Assembly: GCA_014240375.1 (NCBI GenBank)
Contig: JAAZXB010000004.1
Span: 62,001-126,000, forward strand
Source: Planctomycetota bacterium
GTDB lineage: Bacteria; Planctomycetota; UBA8108; UBA1146
Reading direction: 5' to 3'
Length of the DNA: 64,000 nt
The position numbers were made by a program, and so were the translations under genes. Shown piece by piece: positions 18,875 through 28,549 of this stretch; the stretch's first letter is position 1; every line of letters starts with the position of its first letter. The notes below the pieces were generated by a model. It was not told the DNA's origin, did no database searches, and saw only the letters and a list, made by a program, of their open reading frames with translations.

Positions 18875-20899
18875 TCACTGTCGGATCCACAGGGTTTCGA
18901 GATTCCAGGTCAACTGAGGACGTAGCAGACTCGGCCAGAGATTTCCCAGGCGGCCCTTCTTGATCGTGCAGTACGAGTTGGCGGCGATCAGATACAGGAT
19001 GGGAATATTCTGTCCCATCAGTTCCTGGACTTCATCGAAGTATCCCTTGCGGACGCTGTCATCGAGTTCTTCGTCCATCATCGCCATCAATTGATCGATG
19101 CGAGCTTCCCACTTCGTCGCAGGTATTGCTTGCTGTGGATTCCAGGCATGAAGGCGCCCGCTGGACAGGGTGATGTTTTTGCCGTTGGCAGGGTCAGGCG
19201 GCACGCCTGATCCCCAGCCCAGCAGAATCATGTCCCACTTGTGGCTGTCTCTCAGGCTGGTGACCAGATCATTGAAGATCTGCGGCTTGAAATTGACATC
19301 GATCCCGACCTTCTTGAGGTCCTGGGAGATCATGTTGCCGATCTGCTGACGAAGGTTGTTCTCGACATTGGTGTTGAGGGTGAAGCGGATGGGGCGACCC
19401 TGATCATCTTCACGGACGCCATCTCCATCGGTGTCTTTCCAGCCCAGTTCATCGAGGTAGCGCTGGGCTGTCTCCACCGAATGAGGGTAGGTCGAGACCC
19501 CTCGATGGAACCAGGAGCGATTTCCAGGAGTGACGGAGGACCAGATGGCGGTCGCTCTGCCCTGGAAAGCGGTTCTCTTGATGCCATCGCGATCGATGGC
19601 GTGATTGACCGCCTTGCGGAAATCCAGCTGATTGAACCAGTATGACTTTTCCTCGTCGACGAAGGGCTCTCCTGTTTCAGGATTCTTTCCCGGATGCATG
19701 TTGAAACAGACCCAGTTGGTGTTGAGGCTGACTCCGAGGCGAACCAGATCCGCAGTTCCCGCTTTCTCCATCGCCGTCGCTTCACGGAAATGGTCTGCCG
19801 GAAGATCCATGAAGATGTCGAGTTCTCCCGCCTCGAACTTCTGCCACTGCAAGTTGAGATCCTTGACCAGCAAGATCACGACCTCGTCGATGTAGGGCAG
19901 CCGTTGACCACGACTATCCTTCTTCCAGTAGCGAGGATTGCGCTGATAAACGATTTTTTCGGCGGGGATGTACTCCTTCAGGACAAAGGGACCACTTCCC
20001 ACCAGCAGCTCTGGCGGCGAGTTGGAGGTCATCTGTTGCAGGATGGTCGGGTCTTGCTCCTGTAGATGGTCCTTCCACAGGTGTTTCGGGATGATGCTGA
20101 CGGCCCCGAGATGAGTCAGGAATTGAGAATCGATTCGAGACAGGGTGAAGATCACCGCATTTTGATCGTGGTCGACGCTGACCTGGGGGAGATCCCCGGT
20201 TTCCGGGTGTTTGAAACCGTCGCGGATACTGGTGGCAATCTGCTCGTGAAACACCGCATTAAAGGAAAACTCGACATCGTCTACCGTCAGCGGAGTTCCA
20301 TCACTCCAGAGGATTCCTTCTCGTAGAAAAAAGGTCCATTTGAGATGGTCATCGGAAACCTGCCACGATTTGGCCAGGTCCGGTGAAGTGTGCCAGTTTC
20401 CATTGTTGTACTGAACCAGACTGGAAAAGACCAGGGCACGGATCTCCTGATCGGTAGCACCCTTCGGTTCGACCGGATTGAAAGTCTCGACCTCACCGAG
20501 GATGGCGTAGACGAAACGACCGCCGTAGGTTCCGGTACGATTCTTGATGATGGCATCAGCGGGGGCTTCTCCGAGAAAAGCAGGGGAAGGGGTGCCGATC
20601 GGGATCGAGGGATCCGGAGTGGGCTCCGGCAACTTGGTGTTGCGCCGGATGCGGGTGCGCCGTACTGGCGGGTCATCGTCGGAAGACGAATCGAGACTGG
20701 CGGTGGACTGGTCAGATTGGAGTGAGTCCGCTGGCTGGGCATTCAAATCGCCGGTCGCAGTAAGACAAACCCATCCGCACAAGCCCAGCAGCCAGCCGAA
20801 GCCCAGCAGCCCACTGAAGCGGGGCTGGCAGCGCCAGGGGGTCGTCGTCTGGAGTTTCCACTGGAGCATCCTTGAAGTGTGGCAAGAAATCGGGCTCAT
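18875..20899 (-). CDS. Extracellular solute-binding protein, family 5 (peptide type), cluster 1
   Basis: The periplasmic receptor of transporter cluster 1 (674 aa from the chosen start). After a long signal region (FGWLLGLCGWVCLTATG) and a linker rich in S, D, T and P, the SBP_bac_5 fold is recognisable: ALVFSSLVQYNNGN, LREGILWSDGTPLTVDDVEFS, GSGPFVLKEYIPAEKI and LDELGWKDTDGDGVRED. The ATG at 20899 has GAGGA upstream; in-frame ATG at 20929 and TTG at 20938 are alternatives. The WKDTDGDGVRED segment is a common substrate-pocket loop, not a dockerin. Peptides are the usual ligands, though some members bind oligosaccharides. Confidence 0.85.
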   Translation of the reverse strand: MSPISCHTSRMLQWKLQTTTPWRCQPRFSGLLGFGWLLGLCGWVCLTATGDLNAQPADSLQSDQSTASLDSSSDDDPPVRRTRIRRNTKLPEPTPDPSIPIGTPSPAFLGEAPADAIIKNRTGTYGGRFVYAILGEVETFNPVEPKGATDQEIRALVFSSLVQYNNGNWHTSPDLAKSWQVSDDHLKWTFFLREGILWSDGTPLTVDDVEFSFNAVFHEQIATSIRDGFKHPETGDLPQVSVDHDQNAVIFTLSRIDSQFLTHLGAVSIIPKHLWKDHLQEQDPTILQQMTSNSPPELLVGSGPFVLKEYIPAEKIVYQRNPRYWKKDSRGQRLPYIDEVVILLVKDLNLQWQKFEAGELDIFMDLPADHFREATAMEKAGTADLVRLGVSLNTNWVCFNMHPGKNPETGEPFVDEEKSYWFNQLDFRKAVNHAIDRDGIKRTAFQGRATAIWSSVTPGNRSWFHRGVSTYPHSVETAQRYLDELGWKDTDGDGVREDDQGRPIRFTLNTNVENNLRQQIGNMISQDLKKVGIDVNFKPQIFNDLVTSLRDSHKWDMILLGWGSGVPPDPANGKNITLSSGRLHAWNPQQAIPATKWEARIDQLMAMMDEELDDSVRKGYFDEVQELMGQNIPILYLIAANSYCTIKKGRLGNLWPSLLRPQLTWNLETLWIRQ

Positions 20900-21234
20900 G
20901 GGGTCCTCATCATCGTCGTGAGCTGTCATCGAAATCAACGGATCGAATCCAGCGGATCCAATTCAATTGTCGATCGCAGCGGGCTTTCCAAGGTCAACGG
21001 AGAGGTTAAGTTACATCGCCTCGGAGGATGCGGCAATCCGCTCTAAAACAGAACATCTTCCGGCGGCATGGTTTCACCGCAGAAGAGGTCGAGGCGCCCC
21101 TTGAGCGGGGGCCACAGCGACCGTCAGGCAGGTGGACTCGAACTGGCGAGTCAATTCGGATACTGTGCCGACACCTGCGGGCGATTGGATGCCTCCCAGG
21201 TGTTGGTATCGAGCAGATCAGAGGAGCATTTCGG
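20900..21234. promoter_or_regulatory. Divergent intergenic region between transporter clusters 1 and 2
   Basis: This 335-bp gap separates two oppositely transcribed binding-protein genes and must hold both promoters. A perfect 6-bp inverted repeat (GACTCG, 6-base loop, CGAGTC) lies at 21135-21152 and could be an operator. GAGGAG at 21222-21227 is the ribosome-binding site of the plus-strand gene. No convincing -35/-10 pair was found on either strand. Confidence 0.35.
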
Positions 21235-22932
21235 ATGTTGAATTCCATCATCGGTCGAGTGGCGCTGGTAGTTGCTGTCGCACTCGTCCTGTCGATCTGT
21301 GGCTGTACGGCGAATTCTGGTACGAATACAGCGACGACAAACCAGATCAAGAGCGTTTCGGCCCCTCATCCAGACGGCATCTTTCGTATTCCATTGATGA
21401 CCAATCCTCCCGATCTCGATCCCATCCTCGTCTCGGATACCACTTCCGACGGAGTGGCCTCGAAGATCTTCAATACGCTGCTCGACTACGACCCCGATCT
21501 GAATCTGGAACCGTGCCTCGCTGCGGCGATGCCGGTGATCTCTGACGATGGACTGCAGTACAATTTCACACTCCGCGAGGGTGTCAAGTTCAGTCATGGC
21601 CGTACGGTCACCGCAACCGACTTCAAGTACAGTTTGCAGAGATTGGCTTCGGTTCGATCGAAGAGGTCCACTCTGATCGAGCCCATCCTCGGTGCTGCTG
21701 AGGCGATCGAGGCGGCTCGATCCAAGTCGGAAGACGCTCCCGAGATCCAGGGCATCGAGGTGTTGGGAGATCTGCAGTTACGGATCACCCTGAAGAAGCC
21801 GTATGCACCCTTCATCTATCACCTGGCGATGGTCAATACCGCCGTGGTTCCGCGCGAACTGGTCGAGGAGCATGGCCACTCATTTTCTCGCCTTCCGACC
21901 GGCACCGGCGCGTTCATCCTCGACCAGTGGAAAGAAGGAACGTCGCTGCACCTGAGGGCGAACCCGGATTATTTCGAAGGCGCACCAAAAATCTCCCGGA
22001 TTCACTACCGAGTCATCCCCGAACCACTGGCTCAACTGGAGGAGTACAAGGCGGGGAATTTCGAGGTCCTGAATGTGACCCAGGGAGTTTACCCGAGATG
22101 GATGAACTCTAATCGGGCCGATGAAGTGATGTCGTGGCCTTCACTGGTGGTGCAGTACTACGGGTTCAATCTCGAGAAGGAAGGCTCCCCTTACGCCGGC
22201 AATTCCGAGAGTGCGCGGAAGTTGCGGGAGGCGATCAACCTGTCGGTCGATCGCAAGTTCCTGGGTGACGTGCTGCTCGAAGGACGCTTCTACGCCGCCA
22301 ACGGCATCTTGCCCCCGGGCATTCTGGGTCATGATTCATCGCGACCCGCCTTTGAACTCGATCGAGAGCGCGCTCAGGAGTTGCTGGCAGAGGCGGGATA
22401 CCCGAAGGGTGAAGGACTGCCCCCGGTGGATCTCTGGTTCAATACTCAGGGCGACAATGCCAAGATCGCTCAGGTTGTCCAGGAAGACCTGAAACAGGCG
22501 GGGATCCCCATCGGATTGAAGATGCTCGACTGGGGCGCCTTCATCGAGGCCACCGATTCAGGAGAGCCACCCTTCTTTCGACTCGGTTGGGTTGCGGATT
22601 ACCCGGACCCGGAGAACTTTCTCGCCTTCCTTTTTCATTCCAAGAACAAGGGGCCCAACGGAAACGTGTCCTTTTACGACAATCCGCAGGTCGACGCTCT
22701 GATCGACAGGTCCTACCTGATCACGGACATGGAAGAACGGATTGATCTGCTGCAGCAGGCGGAACGCTTGATCCTGAACGATAGCCCGTGGCTGTTCCTG
22801 CTGTTCGGGCGCGAGACCATCCTGAAAAAACCCTATGTGCAGAACTTCAATCCCACCGGGATGTGCGACGACATCCAGGGCAATCATGTTCGCTGGCACC
22901 TCGTTGAACTCAACAACCCCGGGGCGCAGTAA
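21235..22932 (+). CDS. Lipoprotein solute-binding protein, family 5, cluster 2
   Basis: A peptide-type binding protein of 565 aa. The chosen ATG at 21235 has GAGGAG 8 bases upstream and gives a compact lipoprotein signal ending SICGC. SBP_bac_5 landmarks are LREGVKFSHGRTVTATDFKYS, GTGAFILDQWKEGTSLHLR, AEAGYPKGEGLPPVDLWFN and WVADYPDPENFLAFLF. The open frame extends upstream to 21028 but without a signal peptide there. It is followed 9 bp later by its OppB-like permease. The DPENFLAFLF end region is characteristic of OppA/DppA-like receptors. Confidence 0.88.
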   Translation: MLNSIIGRVALVVAVALVLSICGCTANSGTNTATTNQIKSVSAPHPDGIFRIPLMTNPPDLDPILVSDTTSDGVASKIFNTLLDYDPDLNLEPCLAAAMPVISDDGLQYNFTLREGVKFSHGRTVTATDFKYSLQRLASVRSKRSTLIEPILGAAEAIEAARSKSEDAPEIQGIEVLGDLQLRITLKKPYAPFIYHLAMVNTAVVPRELVEEHGHSFSRLPTGTGAFILDQWKEGTSLHLRANPDYFEGAPKISRIHYRVIPEPLAQLEEYKAGNFEVLNVTQGVYPRWMNSNRADEVMSWPSLVVQYYGFNLEKEGSPYAGNSESARKLREAINLSVDRKFLGDVLLEGRFYAANGILPPGILGHDSSRPAFELDRERAQELLAEAGYPKGEGLPPVDLWFNTQGDNAKIAQVVQEDLKQAGIPIGLKMLDWGAFIEATDSGEPPFFRLGWVADYPDPENFLAFLFHSKNKGPNGNVSFYDNPQVDALIDRSYLITDMEERIDLLQQAERLILNDSPWLFLLFGRETILKKPYVQNFNPTGMCDDIQGNHVRWHLVELNNPGAQ

Positions 22933-22941
22933 CGAGGTTCA

Positions 22942-23889
22942 GTGCTCTCATTCACCCTGCGAAGACTGCTCGAGGCGATACCTGTCATCTTGCTGGTCAC
23001 CCTCATCGTATTCCTGCTGAATGCGGCAATTCCGGGGAATCCTGGGCGCATACGCATGGGGCAAAGGGCTGAACCCGCTCAAGTCGATGCCTACAACGAG
23101 CTCCGCGGCTACAACGATCCACTTGCAGTGCAGTACGGGAGATACCTCTGGCGGCTCTTCACCAGCTTCGATCTCGGTGAATCGGATGTCAAGGCAGGAA
23201 AGAGCGTCAACGAGATCCTCGGGGATGCCTTCTTCGTGACGCTTCGCCTGGCGTTCCTCTCGATGCTCGTTGCACTCGTTGTCGGCATCGGTGCAGGCGT
23301 TCTCTCTGCCGTTCATAGCAGGACCGTGATCGATTATGTATCGATGTTGGTGGCGATCATCGGGGTCTCGATGCCTGTGTTCTGGCTTGGAATACTGATG
23401 ATCATCTATGTGGCTCCGATCGTTGATCTTCCGCGAACAGGTTTCAACGACGAAAACTGGGCCACGATGCTGACCAGTCTCGCGATGCCAGCGACCGCCC
23501 TGGGTCTGCTTTCGTCTGCGACCATCGCACGGCTCAGTCGCTCTGCGATGCTCGATGTGTTGACACAGGACTACATCCGTACCGCCCGATCGAAGGGTCT
23601 GGCGGAGTCCGTGGTCATCCTGAAACATGCGATGCGAAATGCTGCGATCCCGATCGTCACGGTGGTCGGCAATTCATTCGGTTACCTGCTGGTGGGGGCT
23701 GTCTTGACCGAAACAGTCTTTGCCTTGCCAGGCCTCGGGCGTGAGGTGGTGGAAGCCATCAAGCAGCGGGACAGAGAACTGGTCACAGGCGGCATCCTGT
23801 TGATGTCTTTTGTCTTTGTCGGGGTCAACTTGCTGGTCGATCTCTCGTATGCCTGGTTCGATCCGAGGGTGCGTGATGACCGCAACTAA
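22942..23889 (+). CDS. Peptide-type ABC transporter permease (OppB/DppB-like), cluster 2
   Basis: A compact 315-aa DppB/OppB permease of normal length, with no large insertion. It starts with RRLLEAIPVILLVTLIVFLL, has the EAA loop QDYIRTARSKGLAESVVILK and ends YAWFDPRVRDDRN. The start is a GTG with GAGG upstream. It overlaps the OppC-like gene by 14 bp. Confidence 0.92.
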   Translation: MLSFTLRRLLEAIPVILLVTLIVFLLNAAIPGNPGRIRMGQRAEPAQVDAYNELRGYNDPLAVQYGRYLWRLFTSFDLGESDVKAGKSVNEILGDAFFVTLRLAFLSMLVALVVGIGAGVLSAVHSRTVIDYVSMLVAIIGVSMPVFWLGILMIIYVAPIVDLPRTGFNDENWATMLTSLAMPATALGLLSSATIARLSRSAMLDVLTQDYIRTARSKGLAESVVILKHAMRNAAIPIVTVVGNSFGYLLVGAVLTETVFALPGLGREVVEAIKQRDRELVTGGILLMSFVFVGVNLLVDLSYAWFDPRVRDDRN

Positions 23890-24772
23890 CCGAGGAAAAT
23901 CCCCGACCCAGATGGCCTTCCGGCGCTTGCGACGCAATGTTCTCGCGATGGCGGGGGCTGTGGTGGTGCTGATCGTCGTCTTGCTGGCGTTCTTCCCGTC
24001 GATGCTGGTGCCCTCACATGCAGACGGATCCGGTCCCTACGATTTCGCCGAACAGTTCCGAGCTAAGGAACAGTATCAGCAACCCCCCGGGATCCCCGGA
24101 CATCCACTCGGCACCGATGAACTGGGCCGTGATGTGCTGACTCGCATCATCTACGGCGCCGGGATCTCGCTTCGGGTGGGCCTTATCGGGACCATCGTTG
24201 CGCTGCTGATCGGATTGGTCCTCGGCAGCGTGGCAGGTTTTCGTGGTGGAGTGGTCGACACGCTGATCTCCAGATTGACCGACACCTTCTTTGCTTTCCC
24301 CAGTTTGCTGCTGATGATCGGCATCCTGGCGGTATTCGAGAAGCCCAACGAGATCGTCATCTTCTCGGCACTCGGTGTCGTGGGCTGGCCCGGGGTCGCT
24401 CGAATCGTCCGTGGGCAGGTGATCTCACTTCGTGGTAGTGAGTTCGTGCTCGGCGCCCGAGCGCTGGGACAGAGTGATACTCGCATCCTCATCGGGCACG
24501 TACTGCCGAACTGTCTCGGCCCGGTCGTGGTGGTTTCTACCCTGATGATCGCCGGTAACATTCTCGCCGAGGCAGGGCTGTCCTTTCTCGGCATCGGTTT
24601 GCCGCCACCGGCCCCCTCCTGGGGTCGAATGCTGGTCGACTCGAAGGAGTACTGGATCACCATGCCGTGGATGGGCATCTTCCCCGGCCTCGCCATCATG
24701 TTCACCGTGCTCGGTTTCAATCTACTGGGCGATGGTCTTCGTGACGCCTTCGATCCCAAGATGAAGGACTGA
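23876..24772 (+). CDS. Peptide-type ABC transporter permease (OppC/DppC-like), cluster 2
   Basis: A 298-aa DppC-type permease. The ATG at 23876 (MTATNRGKS) is chosen because GAGGG lies 7 bases upstream and the N terminus then matches the family. LGTDELGRDVLTRIIYGAG, the EAA loop SEFVLGARALGQSDTRILIG and the end GDGLRDAFDPKMKD are standard. It is the last gene of cluster 2: no ATP-binding subunit follows, and the next gene converges 20 bp away. Confidence 0.92.
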   Translation: MTATNRGKSPTQMAFRRLRRNVLAMAGAVVVLIVVLLAFFPSMLVPSHADGSGPYDFAEQFRAKEQYQQPPGIPGHPLGTDELGRDVLTRIIYGAGISLRVGLIGTIVALLIGLVLGSVAGFRGGVVDTLISRLTDTFFAFPSLLLMIGILAVFEKPNEIVIFSALGVVGWPGVARIVRGQVISLRGSEFVLGARALGQSDTRILIGHVLPNCLGPVVVVSTLMIAGNILAEAGLSFLGIGLPPPAPSWGRMLVDSKEYWITMPWMGIFPGLAIMFTVLGFNLLGDGLRDAFDPKMKD

Positions 24773-24792
24773 TCGAACGCCGCCCTCGACCA

Positions 24793-25650
24793 TCATCGTT
24801 TCTGTTTCGGATCGAGTGCCACTCGCATTGCATCTCCGACGATGTTGAGGGAGAGCAGTGTCGCTGCCAGTGCCAGGGATGGAAAGAGCACCATCCACCA
24901 GGCGGTGCGAACTGGATTCAGCACCTCGAACGCATCCCGAGCGAGAGTTCCCCACGAGACTGCTGGCGCTTGCACTCCCAGTCCGAGGAAGGACAGAAAA
25001 GCTTCGAACAACAGCACCCGGGGAATGATGAGGGTGACCGTCACGAGGATCGTTGGCAGCAGATTGGGCAGCACCTGGCGCCACAAGAGACGGCGGGGGG
25101 AGGTTCCCAGCGCAGTGGCGGCCAGTGCCCATTCACGTCGGATCAACGATCGGGTTTCTCCCCGAACGACGCGGGCCATCGGGGTCCAGTAGACCACTCC
25201 CAGGATGATGAAGAAGAGCGCCAGTCCACCTCCGGCGTCCATCCAGGCGCTGTTGCGGGCAACGCTCGCCAGCAGGATCACCAGGAACACCAGCGGCACA
25301 GAATCGAGCAGGTCGACGACGCGCATCATCCAGTGATCGCGAGCGGAGGAGCCACCCCCGGCCAGTAATCCCCAACTGACTCCCAGCAGCAGTGCGGCGC
25401 ATCCGCCCGCGACCGCGCACGCCAACGAGATGCGGGTTCCCCAGAGAATCCTGCTCCACAGATCACGACCGAGGGCATCGGAGCCGAGCAGGAAATGCTC
25501 ATCAGGAGCGGACCATGCCGCCTCGGGGAGCGCCGCATCGGGAGCGGCGATGGGAAGCCATGGGGCCAGCACAGCGGTCGCCACCATCATCAGTAACCAG
25601 CCGAAGGCGAGCAGCGGGATGGTCGAGGTGAGGTGGCTGCGGCGGCTCAT
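24793..25650 (-). CDS. Peptide-type ABC transporter permease (OppC/DppC-like), cluster 3
   Basis: A 285-aa DppC-like permease. The start at 25650 (MSRRSHLTST) overlaps the upstream permease stop by 4 bp (ATGA); the open frame continues further 5' but only as antisense of the OppB-like gene. Landmarks are LGSDALGRDLWSRILWG, the EAA loop REWALAATALGTSPRRLLWR and the end GDAMRVALDPKQKR. It is the last gene of its cluster; no ATPase is present. Confidence 0.92.
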   Translation of the reverse strand: MSRRSHLTSTIPLLAFGWLLMMVATAVLAPWLPIAAPDAALPEAAWSAPDEHFLLGSDALGRDLWSRILWGTRISLACAVAGGCAALLLGVSWGLLAGGGSSARDHWMMRVVDLLDSVPLVFLVILLASVARNSAWMDAGGGLALFFIILGVVYWTPMARVVRGETRSLIRREWALAATALGTSPRRLLWRQVLPNLLPTILVTVTLIIPRVLLFEAFLSFLGLGVQAPAVSWGTLARDAFEVLNPVRTAWWMVLFPSLALAATLLSLNIVGDAMRVALDPKQKR

Positions 25651-26570
25651 CGAACTTCTCCTCGAAGCCGGGGGTCGAGGATCCAGGTCAACAGGTCCGC
25701 CAGCAGCGAGAGCAGTTGCAACAGCACCGTGTAGAGCAGCACGGCTCCGAGCACCAGCGGATAGTCGCGGTTCAAGGCGCCCTGGATGAAGTGCATACCC
25801 ACTCCTGGGATGGCGAAGATTTGTTCCACTACCAGTGATCCAGTCAGCAGGGCTGCGGCGGTGGGGGGCAAGGTGGCTACCAGCGGGATCAAAGCGGGAC
25901 GAAGGCAGTGAAACAGCAGCACCGAGAAGGGGGAGACGCCCTTGGCTCGGGCAGTTCGAGCAAACTCCTCGGTCGCCATCTCGATCAGACCACTGCGAAC
26001 CAGCCGCGCCGATTGCGCCGCCGGCATCAGCGACAGGCAAAGTACCGGCAAGACCAGCGAAGGAATCGTCTGCCACCCCGCTGGGGGAAGCCAGCCGAGG
26101 CCAAAGGAGACTCCCAGCACCAGTAATCCAGCGATGACAAAGAGCGGCAGTGCCAGGCCGATCGATGCCGTGACCACGACCAATTGATCGAGCACACCGC
26201 CAGGACGCAGTGCCGCGAGGATTCCCAGGAGTACGCCAACCGTGGTTCCAAGGAGCAGTGCCAGGCTTCCCAGCAACAGCGAGATGGGGAAACCGGCAGC
26301 GAGGATGCTGGCCACATCGTGGTCCGGCTGTCGCAGGGATGGGCCTGGGTCGAGGTGTATCCATCCGACCAGTTGATCGAGGTACTGACTCCACAGTGGG
26401 GCATCGAGATGATAGCGCGCTTCGATGGCACGCTTGACATCGGCAGGGGGATCACGATTCGCATCGAAAGGCCCTCCCGGTGCGGCACGAATGATGAAGA
26501 AGGAGAGGGTGAAGACCGCCCAGATGGTGAACAGAGCAGCGAGAAGTCTTCGGATCAGCAAGGAACTCAT
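25647..26570 (-). CDS. Peptide-type ABC transporter permease (OppB/DppB-like), cluster 3
   Basis: A 307-aa DppB-like permease starting at ATG 26570 (MSSLLIRRLLAALFTIWAVF) with AGGAG 7 bases upstream. The EAA loop TEEFARTARAKGVSPFSVLL is present, and the C terminus TWILDPRLRGEVR fits the family. It overlaps the binding-protein gene upstream and the OppC-like gene downstream by 4 bp each (ATGA). Confidence 0.92.
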   Translation of the reverse strand: MSSLLIRRLLAALFTIWAVFTLSFFIIRAAPGGPFDANRDPPADVKRAIEARYHLDAPLWSQYLDQLVGWIHLDPGPSLRQPDHDVASILAAGFPISLLLGSLALLLGTTVGVLLGILAALRPGGVLDQLVVVTASIGLALPLFVIAGLLVLGVSFGLGWLPPAGWQTIPSLVLPVLCLSLMPAAQSARLVRSGLIEMATEEFARTARAKGVSPFSVLLFHCLRPALIPLVATLPPTAAALLTGSLVVEQIFAIPGVGMHFIQGALNRDYPLVLGAVLLYTVLLQLLSLLADLLTWILDPRLRGEVR

Positions 26571-28288
26571 CGGGAACTCCTGCTGATTCCCCGCAGATCG
26601 TGATGGTCGAGCGGGTTGGACAGGAATCCTTCGACTTGATGGGAGACCAGGTTGCCAGAAGTCATCGACCAGAGGGGAAGCACCGGTCCCCGTTCGAGAA
26701 GGATCCGTTCCGCCTGTTGCCACAGCTCCATTCGCTGGGCGAGTCGAGGTTCAGCCAGCGCCGAAGCGACCCTCTGATCGTATTCCTGGTCGGACCAACC
26801 GGTACGACTGTTGGGAGCATCGGTCGTGAAGAGGGTCAGGAAGGTCGCCGGGTCGGGATAGTCGGCGATCCAACTACTGGTCGAAAGGTCATAATCGACC
26901 GATCTTTGAACATCGAGAAAACTACGCCACTCCATCGACTGGATCGTCGTCTCGATACCCAGTTCCCTGTTCCATACCAGTTGCAACCACTCGGCGACGA
27001 GCGAGTGGGTGCCGCTGGAGGGGTGGAGAATCTCGAGAGCGGGAATGGCACGACCCTCCGGAGATCCTGGTACTCGCCAACCCGCTCGCTGGAGGATCTG
27101 TCGCGCCAGTGTCGGATCATGTCCTTCGAACGCCCACTGCTGAGGATGGATTTGCGCCGCCGTCATCACCGGTTTCAGCGGATCCGAGGTCATCGCCATC
27201 CCGGAGTATCCGGGGAGGAGGTCGTGGATCTCCAGCGTCAGACCCCGTTTCAACATCTTGATTCGTTGTCGTTCGATGGCGGGTTTCGGCCAGGGGATGA
27301 ACCCGAGGGCAGGCTCCGGGTCACCTCCTAGCACGTCGTGGCACAGTTGCTGGCGGTCGAGAACCAACGAAATGGCGCGGCGGATGTTCGGATCATCGAG
27401 CGGGGGGCGCTTGATGTTGAGTCGGAAGAAAGAGATTCCCAGATAGGGATCTGCACGCCACATCGACGACCATTGCGCATCCTCCCGTAGTACGGGAATC
27501 GCTGCTGCCGGTGTTCTCACGGACCAGTGCGCCATCCCCGCGGCCACCAGGTTCAACTGGGTGTTACCCGATTCTACTGCGAGGAAATCGATCACCTCGA
27601 GTTGGGGCGTGCTCGGTCCACGATAGAGCGGATTGGCCACCAGTCGAATCCGATCGCGTAACCGCCAGCTTTCGATGATCCAGGGACCATTGGTAGCGAT
27701 GTTGGGTCCCGCTCGGCCGTCCGCTGCTGGATGGACCGGCTGCAGCGGCGTCTGGGCGCAGAGATAGAGAAACCAGGGGACCGGGTGTTCCAGTTCGACG
27801 ACGAGGATCGATTCGCCCTCGGTCCGGATCGCCACCTGCTCTCGGGTCGATTCGAGTCGTCTCCAGCTGCGGGCACCGACCACCGATTGGAGCAGATCGC
27901 CATAGGGAGCCCCTTGCAGCGGATCGAGCAGATCGAGCCAGGAGCGGCGAAAATCTTCAGCGGTCAATCGAGTGCCGTCCGACCAGAGCAGGCCCGGCTG
28001 GATGTGGAATCGATAGTGGGTGCCCGAGGAAGAGACCTCCCAGCGATCCGCACAGCCGGGGATCGGTTCGAGGGATCGAGGATCGATCAGTAACAGGCCC
28101 TCGTGGATCGCCTGGATGATCCGTCCCTCCGGCAGACCGGTGGCACGGTGGGGGTGGATCGAGCCAGGATCGGTGCCGTTGGCGATCACCAGGTCGGCGG
28201 GACCGGGCAAGGAGGGCAAGCTCCAGATCGCCAGGATCGGTGCCGACAGCACGATCAGCAGCAGGATGGCGGACTCCAGCGACTTCAT
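26567..28288 (-). CDS. Solute-binding protein, family 5, cluster 3
   Basis: A 573-aa peptide-type receptor. An N-terminal hydrophobic segment (AILLLIVLSAPILAIWSL) acts as signal or anchor; no lipobox cysteine is seen. SBP_bac_5 features include GTDPGSIHPHRATGLPEGRI (an OppA-like opening), LLWSDGTRLTAEDFRRSWLD and ADYPDPATFLTLFTTDAPNS. The strong ribosome site GGAGGGGAATCG precedes ATG 28288. The opening motif is closest to OppA-type receptors for longer peptides. Confidence 0.88.
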   Translation of the reverse strand: MKSLESAILLLIVLSAPILAIWSLPSLPGPADLVIANGTDPGSIHPHRATGLPEGRIIQAIHEGLLLIDPRSLEPIPGCADRWEVSSSGTHYRFHIQPGLLWSDGTRLTAEDFRRSWLDLLDPLQGAPYGDLLQSVVGARSWRRLESTREQVAIRTEGESILVVELEHPVPWFLYLCAQTPLQPVHPAADGRAGPNIATNGPWIIESWRLRDRIRLVANPLYRGPSTPQLEVIDFLAVESGNTQLNLVAAGMAHWSVRTPAAAIPVLREDAQWSSMWRADPYLGISFFRLNIKRPPLDDPNIRRAISLVLDRQQLCHDVLGGDPEPALGFIPWPKPAIERQRIKMLKRGLTLEIHDLLPGYSGMAMTSDPLKPVMTAAQIHPQQWAFEGHDPTLARQILQRAGWRVPGSPEGRAIPALEILHPSSGTHSLVAEWLQLVWNRELGIETTIQSMEWRSFLDVQRSVDYDLSTSSWIADYPDPATFLTLFTTDAPNSRTGWSDQEYDQRVASALAEPRLAQRMELWQQAERILLERGPVLPLWSMTSGNLVSHQVEGFLSNPLDHHDLRGISRSSR

Positions 28289-28549
28289 CGATTCCCCTCC
28301 AGATCCCCGAGGGGATCATGGGCTGCGGTCCCGGCCCCGGCAACCCCCCCGGATCCGCGGCTTCCCTTGCCGACTCACGGGCCGCTGGTTATCCTCAGTC
28401 CTTCCTGGAACCTTACGCATTCGCGAGTCGTCGTTCCAGAGGAGCAACCAGGTGCGTTGAGGACTGGACCCACGTGGGGTTTACCTGCGGCGCACTCTCC
28501 TGAACCGTAAGAAACGAAGCCGGAAGACTCCGGTGGGAAGTAGTCACGG

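Noticed and set aside
21028-21234. N-terminal extension of the cluster-2 receptor
   Set aside because: The extension lacks a signal peptide, while the ATG at 21235 has GAGGAG and a clean lipoprotein signal.
25651-26394. Upstream extension of the cluster-3 OppC-like frame
   Set aside because: It lies antiparallel in frame to the conserved OppB-like gene and lacks permease features; the ATGA overlap start at 25650 is better.
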